This document shows positions 14,279-22,704 of a DNA stretch of 56,220 nucleotides, piece by piece. The stretch comes from Christensenella sp. UBA7588 (GTDB lineage: Bacteria > Bacillota > Clostridia > Christensenellales > CAG-917). Within the stretch, counting starts at the first letter, position 1. Each line of letters opens with the position of its first letter. The notes below the pieces were generated by a model. That model was not told the DNA's origin, did not search any database, and saw only the letters and a program-made list of their open reading frames with translations. The stretch lies in contig DLKM01000028.1 in the NCBI GenBank assembly GCA_002478945.1, positions 216,929 through 273,148 of the forward strand, in the 5' to 3' direction. Both the position numbers and the translations under genes were made by a program.

Positions 14279-15700
14279 TTATTTTTTGCGTTTATATTTT
14301 TTGGCGTGCGTCTCGACGTACTCGTTGCAAAGACGACGAGTTTCGTCCATTTTTTCGCGAATCAATTCGGTCGCTTTGTGATTTTCTTCGGGTGTGCGCG
14401 CACCGTAAAACTCCTCGAGAGTAAACGGCTCTCCGACGTAGAGCCAGTTCTTGCGGAACGCCTTGGGAGAATGATAATAAATCATCGGCACGATAGGCAC
14501 TTTGGTCTTTATAGCGAAACGCGCCGTTCCCGTCTTGAAATCCGCCATTTCCTGCGTATCTTCTTTATTTCGAGTTCCCTCGGGGAAAATCAGCAGTTGT
14601 TTGCCGTCTTTAAGCACTCTCAACACTTGCTTGACGGACTCTATATCAGCCTCTCCTCTGCGAACGGGAATCGCTCCCATTTTGTGCAAAAACCAACCCG
14701 CTATCGGATTTTGGAAAAGCTCGTATTTCGCAAGCGCGTGCGCTTCCTTTTTGAACAGCGTGAAATACGGAATCAGCGAGTCCATTTTGGAATAGTGATT
14801 GCAAGTGAAAATCGCACCTTTGACTTTTTTTGCATTTGCGGCGTTTACCACTTTCGTCGGCCATACGAGCATTTGAATCGGGCGCAACACGACTCTCAAA
14901 AACCTATAGCAGGCAAAACTCTTTTCGGGCTTGTAATATTTCTTGATTCTTTCAAGAGTCTTGGCGTCCATTTCGCTGCTCGGTATTATCGTAGACGGAT
15001 GTTTTTCGGTATTCTGTTCGGACGTATTCGCTTTTTTCGTCTTGATATGCACCACTTCTTTGACGTGCGAAACGACGTCGTCTATCGTCATCGACGTGGT
15101 GTCGACGTAATCGGCGTCGTCGGCTTTTTTGAGCGGAGCGACTTCCCTGTGCGAATCGTTGTAATCTCTCTGTTTTATATCCGCAAGAAGCGTGTCGAAA
15201 TCAACTTGTTCGCCTTTTGCGACGAGTTCGGCATATCTTCTGTTGGCTCTTTCTTCGGGGGAAGCGTCGAGATAAAACTTGCAATTTGCGTCGGGCAGAA
15301 CGAACGTGCCTATATCCCTACCGTCGAGAACTACGTCGTGCTTCTTTGCGAATTCGCGTTGCAAATCCACCATTTTATACCTGACGACGGGCAATGCAGA
15401 TATATCGCTTGCGGCTTTGGACATATAGTGTTCTCTGAGGTACGGCGTGGCGTTGATTCCGTTTACGATAATCTGTTGCGCGCCGTTTTCGTCGTATTTT
15501 ATGTCCATTTGCATAGTTTCGAGCATTTTTGCGACGTTTTCCTCGTCTTTGACGTCGATGCCGTTAGAGATTGCCAAATAAGCCGTTGCGCGATACATTG
15601 CGCCCGTATCGAGATAAATGATACCGAGGTCTTTTGCCACGGCTTTTGCAATGGTGCTTTTCCCTGCGCCGGCAGGTCCGTCTATTGCGATGTTTATCAT
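14279..15700 (-). CDS. cmk-plsC: Fusion of cytidylate kinase and 1-acyl-glycerol-3-phosphate acyltransferase
   Basis: A 473-residue protein. Residues 1 to about 216 are CMP/dCMP kinase, with P-loop GPAGAGKST at 8-16, LDTGAMYRA and DGRDIGT. Residues about 250-473 are a PlsC acyltransferase with the H-x4-D catalytic motif NHYSKMD (H302, D307) and FPEGTR at 372-377. A charged linker of about 35 residues joins them. The ATG has GGAGGG four bases upstream; a longer frame runs into the neighbour and is not used. In many Clostridia the order is cmk, plsC, ispH, rpsA as separate genes; here the same order is kept as two two-domain fusions. Confidence 0.93.
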   Translation of the reverse strand: MINIAIDGPAGAGKSTIAKAVAKDLGIIYLDTGAMYRATAYLAISNGIDVKDEENVAKMLETMQMDIKYDENGAQQIIVNGINATPYLREHYMSKAASDISALPVVRYKMVDLQREFAKKHDVVLDGRDIGTFVLPDANCKFYLDASPEERANRRYAELVAKGEQVDFDTLLADIKQRDYNDSHREVAPLKKADDADYVDTTSMTIDDVVSHVKEVVHIKTKKANTSEQNTEKHPSTIIPSSEMDAKTLERIKKYYKPEKSFACYRFLRVVLRPIQMLVWPTKVVNAANAKKVKGAIFTCNHYSKMDSLIPYFTLFKKEAHALAKYELFQNPIAGWFLHKMGAIPVRRGEADIESVKQVLRVLKDGKQLLIFPEGTRNKEDTQEMADFKTGTARFAIKTKVPIVPMIYYHSPKAFRKNWLYVGEPFTLEEFYGARTPEENHKATELIREKMDETRRLCNEYVETHAKKYKRKK

Positions 15701-15725
15701 ATTCCCTCCGAAAATCAGATGAGAT

Positions 15726-16949
15726 TTATTTCGTTTGTTTTTTAAGAATGTCTTTTGCGGCGCACACCGCCGTCGAATAAGCCAGTTGCAGATTGAATCC
15801 GCCCGTAAGAGCGTCCACGTCGATAGTTTCTCCGACAAAGTACAATCCCTCTACCGCTCTGCTTTCGCAAGTCGGTTTCAAATCTTTCAAGTCCACGCCG
15901 CCCGAGGTTATAACCGCCTCCGTGAACGGAGCAAGCGAGCTGACGTCAAACGTCAGATTCTTCAACGTTTTGACGAGGCGAGACCTTTCTTCTTTGGTTA
16001 TTTCATTCACTTTTTTGCTTTCGACAATGTTTGCGCGTTTGAGAACGTAGACGTTGAGCCTGTCGGGCAACAATGCTCTCGTAACGTTCTTTATATCTTG
16101 GTTTTTTCTTTCCTCGAAATCACGCAAAATGCGTCTGTCCAGAGTGTTTTCGTCAAGCGCAGGTTTCAAGTCGAGCGACAATTTGACTTTATTTTTCCTG
16201 TTGACGTAAGACGAAATCGTCAGCACGATAGGCCCCGATATTCCTCGTCTCGTAAACAGCATTTCTCCGAATTCGCTCGCAATGCTCTTGCCGTTTTCGT
16301 CGTAAGCGGTCAATTCCACGTTTTTTAGAGAAATGCCTTCGAGCGAAGATACGCTCTGCGCGAGGAACAGTCCTACGAGTCCCTGTTTCGGCTCGACGAT
16401 GTTAAGCCCGAATTCTTTTGCGAACTTATATCCGTCTCCCGTCGAACCCGTAGACGGATAACTCACTCCGCCCGTCGCGACGACCACATTGTCGCAAATC
16501 ACGTCTCCGCATTGCGTCGTAACGCAAAAACCGTCTGCCGTTTTTCTTACGTTCTCGACTTCGCGTTGGAGCATAACGCTCACACCGCTCGTTTTCATAC
16601 CCCATTCCAACGCTTTAATTACGTCGGACGACTTTTGAGAAAGCGGAAAAACCCTGTTTCCTCTCTCCACGACGAGTTTCACGCCCAAATCTTCAAAAAA
16701 CGCCATTGCGTCCCGAGGCGTAAACCCGTATAAGGACGAACGCAAGAATTTTTCTCCGTGAACGATTGATTGAGAAAACTCCTGCATATCGCAATCGTTG
16801 GTAACGTTGCATCTGCCTTTGCCCGTTATAAACAGTTTTTTGCCTATTTTCTCGTTTTTTTCAAGCAGAACGACGTCCGCTCCGCCTCTTGCGAGAAATA
16901 TAGACGCAACGGCTCCCGCCGCGCCACCGCCGATAACGCACACTCTCAT
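15726..16949 (-). CDS. NAD(P)/FAD-dependent oxidoreductase, HI0933/BaiN family
   Basis: A 407-residue flavoprotein. The N-terminal dinucleotide-binding motif GGGAAGAVAS and the family signature GKKLFITGKGRCNVTN are clear, as is the C-terminal FAD contact region (GGFNLQLAYSTA). Members of this family often sit beside cmk in Firmicutes; their substrate is generally unknown. It overlaps surE by 4 bases at its start and lies 25 bases before cmk-plsC. Confidence 0.9.
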   Translation of the reverse strand: MRVCVIGGGAAGAVASIFLARGGADVVLLEKNEKIGKKLFITGKGRCNVTNDCDMQEFSQSIVHGEKFLRSSLYGFTPRDAMAFFEDLGVKLVVERGNRVFPLSQKSSDVIKALEWGMKTSGVSVMLQREVENVRKTADGFCVTTQCGDVICDNVVVATGGVSYPSTGSTGDGYKFAKEFGLNIVEPKQGLVGLFLAQSVSSLEGISLKNVELTAYDENGKSIASEFGEMLFTRRGISGPIVLTISSYVNRKNKVKLSLDLKPALDENTLDRRILRDFEERKNQDIKNVTRALLPDRLNVYVLKRANIVESKKVNEITKEERSRLVKTLKNLTFDVSSLAPFTEAVITSGGVDLKDLKPTCESRAVEGLYFVGETIDVDALTGGFNLQLAYSTAVCAAKDILKKQTK

Positions 16950-17707
16950 AACTCGAACTCCGCATTCTTGAGATTGCGCACCGTTTCGTGGTCGGTAGAA
17001 AGCATTTGCACAGGAGTTATCGTAATATATCCCCTGTCAAGCTGATAGCAATCTCCGCCCGCGACTTCGTCCTCGTGCTTGTATGCGTGACCGTCGACGT
17101 AGAATACATCTTTGCCGTTTTCGTCAGGTTTCGAATAATATTTTTCGTCGTAAGGCTGATATGCCACGGGTGCGATTTTCACGCCCTTTATATCCTCTTT
17201 TTTGACGCACGGAACGTTGAGATTTATCGTCACGTTTTCTTTTGCGAAACTCAAGAGTTTTTCAAGGTTTCTCGCAACGAAATCGGCGGTAAATTCGTAG
17301 TCACTCACTCCGTGAGTGCGCAACGATACCGCAAGCGAGGGAATGCGATGGAAAGTGCCTTCCTGCGCCGCGCCGAACGTTCCCGAATAAATTATGTCGC
17401 TGCCTGCGTTGAGGCAAGTGTTGATACCCGATATTACGGCGTCGATTTTTTGACCTTTAAGGAGATATTTCACACCGAAAAGCACGCAGTCCGCAGGAGA
17501 ACCGCTGACGGCGTACGTTCTGACTCCGTCGATTTCTCCCTTGTCCTCGTAAGTAATTCCGCTGAAAAAGCTGACGGAATGCGACGTTCCCGACCTCTCT
17601 CCCATAGGAGCGACCACGACTATGTCGTGTTCGGCTTTCAAGCGGCTTGCGAGAGCCTTTATTCCGGCGGCAAAATAACCGTCGTCGTTTGCAATCAAAA
17701 TTTTCAT
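16946..17707 (-). CDS. surE: 5'/3'-nucleotidase SurE
   Basis: A 253-residue metal-dependent nucleoside monophosphatase. The metal-binding N terminus ILIANDDGY (D8, D9), the serine loop SGTSHS, the GSPADCV motif and SGINTCLNAGSD are present. The stop of surE overlaps the oxidoreductase start by 4 bases, so the two are translationally coupled. Length is normal. Confidence 0.95.
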   Translation of the reverse strand: MKILIANDDGYFAAGIKALASRLKAEHDIVVVAPMGERSGTSHSVSFFSGITYEDKGEIDGVRTYAVSGSPADCVLFGVKYLLKGQKIDAVISGINTCLNAGSDIIYSGTFGAAQEGTFHRIPSLAVSLRTHGVSDYEFTADFVARNLEKLLSFAKENVTINLNVPCVKKEDIKGVKIAPVAYQPYDEKYYSKPDENGKDVFYVDGHAYKHEDEVAGGDCYQLDRGYITITPVQMLSTDHETVRNLKNAEFEL

Positions 17708-17722
17708 ATCGACCTTCGCTTT

Positions 17723-18646
17723 TTATTGAATCCTATCGCACAAGTCAAGCAAATAGGCAATTTCCATATCGTTGAGGGGTCTGTACGCGCCTCTTGCGAG
17801 ACCGCCGAGCCTCAAATCTCCGATAGCGACTCTCTTGAGGAAAACTACTTTCTTTTCTACAGCCTCGAACATACGGCGAATTTCTCTGTTTTTGCCCTCG
17901 AAAATAATGACTTCGAGACGAGTATAAACGTTGCTCGTATCCTCCGACATCTCGAGAGCCTCTTTTGCGAGAGTATCTTTTGGGTTGATAGTGGCTTTTT
18001 TGCTGTCTCCTACCTTCTCGATGCCCGTAACTTTGACTTTGCTTCTTCCGTATTTCACGCCGTCGACCGTCACGCCTTTGCGAAGCGCGGCAAGGTCGCT
18101 TTCATCGATTGTCCCCTCGATTTTGACGATATACGTCTTGGGAATTTCGCTCGACGGATGCGTAAGTTTGTACGTCAGATTGCCGTCGTTTGTAAGCAAA
18201 AGCAAGCCTTCGCTGTCATAATCAAGCCTGCCTACGGGATACAAACGCTTGTTTTTATAATCGTCGCCGATATAATCGGTAATGATTTTTCTCGGCTTCG
18301 TATGCTCTTTTTGCTCCTCGACGATACCTTGCTTCGCAAGTTTTTCGGCGCGGTTATTGATTTCTTCGAGTTCCGCCTCGGTTTTTTTGCGGCCGCTCTT
18401 ATTGTCTCTGTCCTCGTTGAGCGTGGTCACGCATCCCTTCGGCTTGTAAAACAAGAGATAGTCGTAGTGAGTCACTCGCACCACTTTTTTGCCGTCGACG
18501 TAAACGACGTCTTTCGTTTCGTCAACGTCCGTTCCGACCTCTCTGACGACCTTTTTATTGACGCTGACGCGACCTTCTTTGACAAGGTCGTCGGCTTTTC
18601 TACGAGAGCATACTCCGCACTCGGCAAGATATTTGTTGATTCGCAT
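17723..18646 (-). CDS. rluB: Pseudouridine synthase, RsuA/RluB family
   Basis: About 307 residues with an N-terminal S4 RNA-binding domain (MRINKYLAECGVCSRRKAD) and the catalytic aspartate in GRLDYDSEG. The family modifies a uridine in 23S (RluB) or 16S (RsuA) rRNA; genomic context beside ScpA/ScpB and SpmA-type genes in Firmicutes favours RluB. The start at MRINKY has GGAG five bases upstream; 48 further residues in frame are unlikely. An insert of about 40 charged residues near 95-140 is longer than usual. It is upstream of surE by 15 bases. Confidence 0.9.
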   Translation of the reverse strand: MRINKYLAECGVCSRRKADDLVKEGRVSVNKKVVREVGTDVDETKDVVYVDGKKVVRVTHYDYLLFYKPKGCVTTLNEDRDNKSGRKKTEAELEEINNRAEKLAKQGIVEEQKEHTKPRKIITDYIGDDYKNKRLYPVGRLDYDSEGLLLLTNDGNLTYKLTHPSSEIPKTYIVKIEGTIDESDLAALRKGVTVDGVKYGRSKVKVTGIEKVGDSKKATINPKDTLAKEALEMSEDTSNVYTRLEVIIFEGKNREIRRMFEAVEKKVVFLKRVAIGDLRLGGLARGAYRPLNDMEIAYLLDLCDRIQ

Positions 18647-18825
18647 ATTTTCTCCGCGCGCTCCGACGAGCGCAAATTTATTAAAGTTATTATACATAAA
18701 AAACCTATCGCACGCAAGCGATTGTGCCACGCAATTTCTCAAAATTACGCAAGCCAAAATCGCTCCTTGTATAAATTTTTCAAACGTCAAAAATCGTTAT
18801 TCAACCCGAAAATCGTCGTAAAACC

Positions 18826-18852
18826 ATAAAAAAAAGACGGCGAACCGTCTTT
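18826..18852 (-). terminator. Terminator of the scp/ytfJ/dac transcript
   Basis: On the minus strand stem AAAGACGG/CCGTCTTT with a TTCG loop is followed by a run of T, 22 bases past the carboxypeptidase stop. Confidence 0.9.
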
Positions 18853-18873
18853 GAAAAACATGTTTTTCTTCCG

Positions 18874-19932
18874 TCAGCGACTTTCGACAACGAGTCGCTC
18901 GCTTCCGTCCTTTTTGAGAGGATAGCGCAAATCCTGCCAATCCTCGGTTGCGTTCTGCTTTACACGCACTTTAATTTCGATATTTCCGCCTGTCAACATA
19001 GCTTCGTCAAGCGGACACATATAATAGTTGTCAAACCCGAAATCAAGCATTCTAACTGTGTCGTTCCACATATCGTAGTGATTCAGTACGACTCCGATAA
19101 GTTGCATTCCGCCCCTTTGCGCGCCCGAAACGAGACAGCGACCGCTCTTTTTGGTAAAACCAGTTTTTACACCGTTCGCGCCGTCGTATTTTGACAGCAA
19201 TTTGTTTTTGTTTGCAATATATCTGTCCTCTCCGTCTACGACGATTTTTCGCTGTTTTGTGCTTACAATCTTAACGAAATCGGGATTTTCGTACGCTTTT
19301 GCACATATCAACGCCAAATCGTAAGCCGTCGTGAAATGCATATCGTCGTGCAAGCCGTGCGGATTTACGAAGTGCGACGATTTTGCGCCTGCACTTTCCG
19401 CCGTGCGATTCATAAGTTCGGCAAATTTTTCGATACTGCCGCTCGTTTCTATCGCAAGCGCGACGGCAGAGTCGTTTCCGCTTCGGAGCATAAGTCCGTA
19501 AAGCAAATCTTCCACGCTGATTTTCTGCCCCGCCTTAAGATAGATTGACGAGCCTTCGACTCCTTCCGCTTCTTGGGGAACGGTAACTATTCTATCGAGA
19601 GGCAAATGCTCGAGAACGCATAACGCAGTCAAAACTTTCGTCGTACTGGCAGGATAGCAACGCTCGTCTTTGCCGTCGTCGTAAAGCACTCTCTTGCTTG
19701 ACTGCTCAATAAGAACTGCACCTCTGCCTTGTTTTTTCAAAGGTTGAATTTCCTTGTCAATCGATGTCTGAATGGTCGAATTTTTGTCAATATTATTCTC
19801 GTTTTTTGTGTTTTTTAGAATAGTTTTGATTGAATTTGACATATCAGGCGTCAAAATCGAACTTATCAAAGTAAACGTCAGACAAAGCGCAAATATTGCG
19901 ATTATTATATATTTTTTGGTATCGCTGTCCAT
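18874..19932 (-). CDS. D-alanyl-D-alanine carboxypeptidase (DacB/DacF type)
   Basis: A 352-residue serine-type D,D-carboxypeptidase (S11 family) that trims the fifth residue of peptidoglycan stem peptides outside the membrane. An N-terminal membrane anchor spans about residues 8-27. Catalytic motifs are S96-x-x-K99 (ASTTK), S151-G-N153 and K256-T-G258. It directly follows ytfJ and the DUF2953 gene, which suggests a spore-cortex role like DacB. A second paralogue lies at 22705-23910. The C-terminal beta domain of classical PBP5 is short. Confidence 0.92.
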   Translation of the reverse strand: MDSDTKKYIIIAIFALCLTFTLISSILTPDMSNSIKTILKNTKNENNIDKNSTIQTSIDKEIQPLKKQGRGAVLIEQSSKRVLYDDGKDERCYPASTTKVLTALCVLEHLPLDRIVTVPQEAEGVEGSSIYLKAGQKISVEDLLYGLMLRSGNDSAVALAIETSGSIEKFAELMNRTAESAGAKSSHFVNPHGLHDDMHFTTAYDLALICAKAYENPDFVKIVSTKQRKIVVDGEDRYIANKNKLLSKYDGANGVKTGFTKKSGRCLVSGAQRGGMQLIGVVLNHYDMWNDTVRMLDFGFDNYYMCPLDEAMLTGGNIEIKVRVKQNATEDWQDLRYPLKKDGSERLVVESR

Positions 19933-20274
19933 TTATTCGTCCTTTTTCATTACGTTCAAAACGCTCTTTGCAAGGTCAAGCCACTTGTTTTCTTCCTTGT
20001 CGTCTACCCTTACGAATTTCTTTTGCGCGCCGCAAATCAAGAAACCTATCGGCGTTACGCTCACTCCTCCGCCTCCGACGCCTGCCGGAGTTTGAGTATG
20101 TTTGTTCCCTTCGAAATCCGCGCTCCCGCCGACAAATCCGATACTGATTTTGCTTACGGGCAAAATTATCGTTCCGTCTCCGTTGACAATCGGCTTTCCG
20201 ACAATATCGTTTGCCTCGAGAGATTTTTTGAGGCTGTCGACCGTTTGTTTCAATACGTCGTCAAAATTTTGCAT
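19933..20274 (-). CDS. ytfJ: Spore protein YtfJ/GerW family
   Basis: A 113-residue protein with the family core GVGGGGVSVTPIGFL and ISIGFVGGSADF. GerW/YtfJ is a forespore-made protein linked to germination in Bacillus. The ATG at MQNFDDV has AAGGG five bases upstream, embedded in the end of the preceding gene, so the two overlap slightly. The order DUF2953-ytfJ matches ytfI-ytfJ in Bacillus. It ends one base before the carboxypeptidase gene. Confidence 0.92.
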   Translation of the reverse strand: MQNFDDVLKQTVDSLKKSLEANDIVGKPIVNGDGTIILPVSKISIGFVGGSADFEGNKHTQTPAGVGGGGVSVTPIGFLICGAQKKFVRVDDKEENKWLDLAKSVLNVMKKDE

Positions 20275-20275
20275 A

Positions 20276-20755
20276 TTACCCTTCATTGGCAAGCGCAATC
20301 AATCTCATCGCTTGCAAAACGTTTATTTTGAGATTCAACGCGCAATCGGCGTCAAAACGTTCCTTTCTGCTTTCGTACGCCCTGACGGCAATCGGCATTA
20401 CCGCAAGCAAGGCGCAAGCTATCGCTGAATTTTTTGCGTCGTTAAACGCCATATACGCGACAGTTTGCGATTCTTTAAGCATTTTTTCGTTTTTGATAAA
20501 CTCAATCGCTTTTATTATCTTGCTTGCGGACGGTTTGCGTTTTTCGTTGTATTTAACGCTTTTGCCGTTGATTGTGACGTACGGTTTGCGATTCAAATCT
20601 ATCCGAAATTTCACAAACGCCGCGTTAAACACGCACAAGTCTGCCTGTACGCACTTTCTCGACAACGACGCGTGTGCCTTTACGTTGATTTCAAGAGGAA
20701 ATAACATCACTAAAAGCAACGCCTGAAAGATTATTATCACAATACCCGCGGTCAT
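20276..20755 (-). CDS. DUF2953 (YtfI-like) membrane-anchored protein
   Basis: About 159 residues. An N-terminal membrane helix (AGIVIIIFQALLLVMLF) is followed by a beta-rich segment typical of DUF2953, and a second hydrophobic patch lies near residue 125. The start was placed at MTAGIV because 57 further upstream bases lie inside the scpB terminator. No strong ribosome binding site is seen. The assignment rests on membrane topology and on its place next to ytfJ, as in ytfI-ytfJ. Confidence 0.72.
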   Translation of the reverse strand: MTAGIVIIIFQALLLVMLFPLEINVKAHASLSRKCVQADLCVFNAAFVKFRIDLNRKPYVTINGKSVKYNEKRKPSASKIIKAIEFIKNEKMLKESQTVAYMAFNDAKNSAIACALLAVMPIAVRAYESRKERFDADCALNLKINVLQAMRLIALANEG

Positions 20756-20791
20756 AGCTTTATATTGTGCATATACCGTTTTTTTATGAAT

Positions 20792-20821
20792 AAAAAAAGA
20801 AAACCCCGTCAAAAACGGGGT
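20792..20821 (-). terminator. Terminator after scpB
   Basis: On the minus strand stem ACCCCGT/ACGGGGT is followed by a T-rich tail. A second stem-loop (CGCGTCAG/CTGACGCG, 20849-20878) precedes it, without a T-tract. Confidence 0.8.
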
Positions 20822-20906
20822 AAATCGATTATATAACGCTGTTTTTCCGCGTCAGCTGTGCTTCTGCAACTGACGCGCATATAACAAACTTTTGTAAATA
20901 CCGCTA

Positions 20907-21605
20907 TCAATCGAACACTTCGAATTGTTCTCCCTCGAGAAATTCGGGTATCTCGTCTTGTTCGTCGTCGTCAACGTCTGCGGCGGCAACTTCCGCAATA
21001 GCCTGCTGTTCGACAAGATTTTCGTCCTCGTCGAGAATGGTTCTCGTATGGAACAACGTTTCTTGAGCGGGCGCATTGATAAGCATAAGTTTTTCAAGCA
21101 CTTCGTCGTAATCGGGCAAATCTTCTAGGCTCGAAATCTGGAATTTCTTCAAGAACTCGTCCGTCGTGCCGTAAAGCAACGGTCTGCCAACGGTTTCCTT
21201 GCGTCCGACCGCTTCGATTAAACCTGCTTTCAAAAGACCAGACAACGCGTATTCCGAGTTGACGTTGCTTCTCATTTCGTCAACTTCGAGACGAGTAATC
21301 GGCTGTTTATACGCTATCGTCGCAAGAACTTCGAGGAGCGTTTTGGTCAATTCTTTTTCCCTGAGCGGCGTAAGAACGTCCGCAACCACGTCTCCGTATT
21401 TCGGATTGGAAGAAAATTGCAATTTACCGTTGAACTCGCACAACACGATTCCGCAAGAATCGTTATAGCGTTTTTGCAACGATTTTACAATCGAATTCAA
21501 TTTTTGTGTGGTCAATTCAGGCACTTTTTCGCAAATATCGCTCTTAAGAATAGGCGAACCGCTTGCAAATATAATAGCCTCGACAACATTCTCAATATTT
21601 TCCAT
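20907..21605 (-). CDS. scpB: Segregation and condensation protein B (ScpB)
   Basis: About 232 residues with tandem winged helices; ScpB binds ScpA and the SMC ATPase in the condensin complex that compacts the chromosome. The family motif VGRKETVGRPLLYGTT and the N-terminal VEAIIFASGSP are clear. The ATG giving MENIENVV has GGAGGG five bases upstream and overlaps scpA by 14 bases. The C-terminal tail of about 60 residues is very acidic and longer than usual. Confidence 0.95.
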   Translation of the reverse strand: MENIENVVEAIIFASGSPILKSDICEKVPELTTQKLNSIVKSLQKRYNDSCGIVLCEFNGKLQFSSNPKYGDVVADVLTPLREKELTKTLLEVLATIAYKQPITRLEVDEMRSNVNSEYALSGLLKAGLIEAVGRKETVGRPLLYGTTDEFLKKFQISSLEDLPDYDEVLEKLMLINAPAQETLFHTRTILDEDENLVEQQAIAEVAAADVDDDEQDEIPEFLEGEQFEVFD

Positions 21606-22527
21606 CGTCTCCCTCCTCGAACACAATCGGTTCCTCGGACGTACCTTCAACCGCAAATATGGTTATTTCTCCAAACACTTCGTCCTGCTCCGCGCGCAGT
21701 CTGCCGTATTTGAGCAATTCGAGCATCGCAAGGAACGTCGTTACGATGTCTCCTTTGTCGTAATCGGGTTCAAACAAATCGGTAAATTTCATTTGTTTGC
21801 GAACGCTTATCATCAAGCGAATGTTTTCCATCTGCTCGTGAACGGAAAAGCGGTCTTTGACAACTTTTTTGGGGATAATCGCTTTTTCGTGAATTGCGGC
21901 GTTGGCAAGCACTCTCGCAAACGCTTCCACGAGTTTTGGCAACGAAAAGTTGACCAAAGCCACTCGATAATCTTTCTCCGAGAACACGGGCGGACGATAA
22001 AAGCGATTGATAGTTTCCATTTCACGCAATTTTTTGCTCTGTTCGACAAGCAAGGCGTATTCCTTTATCTTGTTTATGAGCAACATACGCTCGTATTCGG
22101 GGTCGTCCTCGGTTATCTCCTCGTCCTCTTTCGGCAATGTGCGGATAGATTTGAGATAAACAAGCTCTGCCGCCATAGTAATGAACTCTCCCGCGTAATC
22201 GAAATCGAGTTCCTCTTTCGGCGTATTTTTTATGATTTGAACGTATTGGCTCGTGACTTCGGAAATAAAAATATCCTCAATCTCGATTTTCGCACTTTTA
22301 ATAAGCTCGTACAAAAGCGGAATGGGTCCGTCAAAATCTCCGATATGGTATCTAATCTCGGGTTTTGCAATGACAAAATCGCCCTCGATAACCTCGGGCT
22401 CCACGATTTCGGCGGATAATGCGCCGTCGTTTTGCGACTGCGTCCGCTCTTTCTCGTCGTCGTTTATTTGCGCGTCGCTCGACGCCTCGGAAGGCGTTTG
22501 AGCTTGCGACAAAACTTCATCAGTCAT
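21592..22527 (-). CDS. scpA: Segregation and condensation protein A (ScpA)
   Basis: A 311-residue kleisin of the SMC complex. The conserved core begins near residue 55 (FDGPIPLLYELIKSAKIEI) and the C-terminal winged helix is present (VVTTFLAMLELLKYGR). The first 50 residues are a Ser/Glu/Asp-rich extension not usual in ScpA (about 250 residues). GAGG precedes the ATG. scpB overlaps its end by 14 bases. Confidence 0.95.
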   Translation of the reverse strand: MTDEVLSQAQTPSEASSDAQINDDEKERTQSQNDGALSAEIVEPEVIEGDFVIAKPEIRYHIGDFDGPIPLLYELIKSAKIEIEDIFISEVTSQYVQIIKNTPKEELDFDYAGEFITMAAELVYLKSIRTLPKEDEEITEDDPEYERMLLINKIKEYALLVEQSKKLREMETINRFYRPPVFSEKDYRVALVNFSLPKLVEAFARVLANAAIHEKAIIPKKVVKDRFSVHEQMENIRLMISVRKQMKFTDLFEPDYDKGDIVTTFLAMLELLKYGRLRAEQDEVFGEITIFAVEGTSEEPIVFEEGDDGKY

Positions 22528-22640
22528 TACAACCTCGTTTGCGCCGAGAAAATTTCTCCGCGCGTATAAAATAACATTAGAATATTAACATAATCGCGCA
22601 AAAAAGTCAAAATAAATAATAAATAACGAATTATAGGCGC

Positions 22641-22664
22641 AAAAAAGCGAGGTTTTACCCTCGC
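22641..22664 (-). terminator. Terminator of the second D,D-carboxypeptidase gene
   Basis: On the minus strand stem GCGAGG/CCTCGC is followed by six T, about 40 bases after the stop. Confidence 0.85.
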
Positions 22665-22704
22665 TTTTACTGCTTTTCGGATATATCGATTTCAAATCGT
22701 CCGC

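Noticed and set aside
16988..18829. 613-codon open frame on the plus strand across surE and rluB
   Set aside because: It runs antisense through two well-supported genes, with no family match and no start signal.
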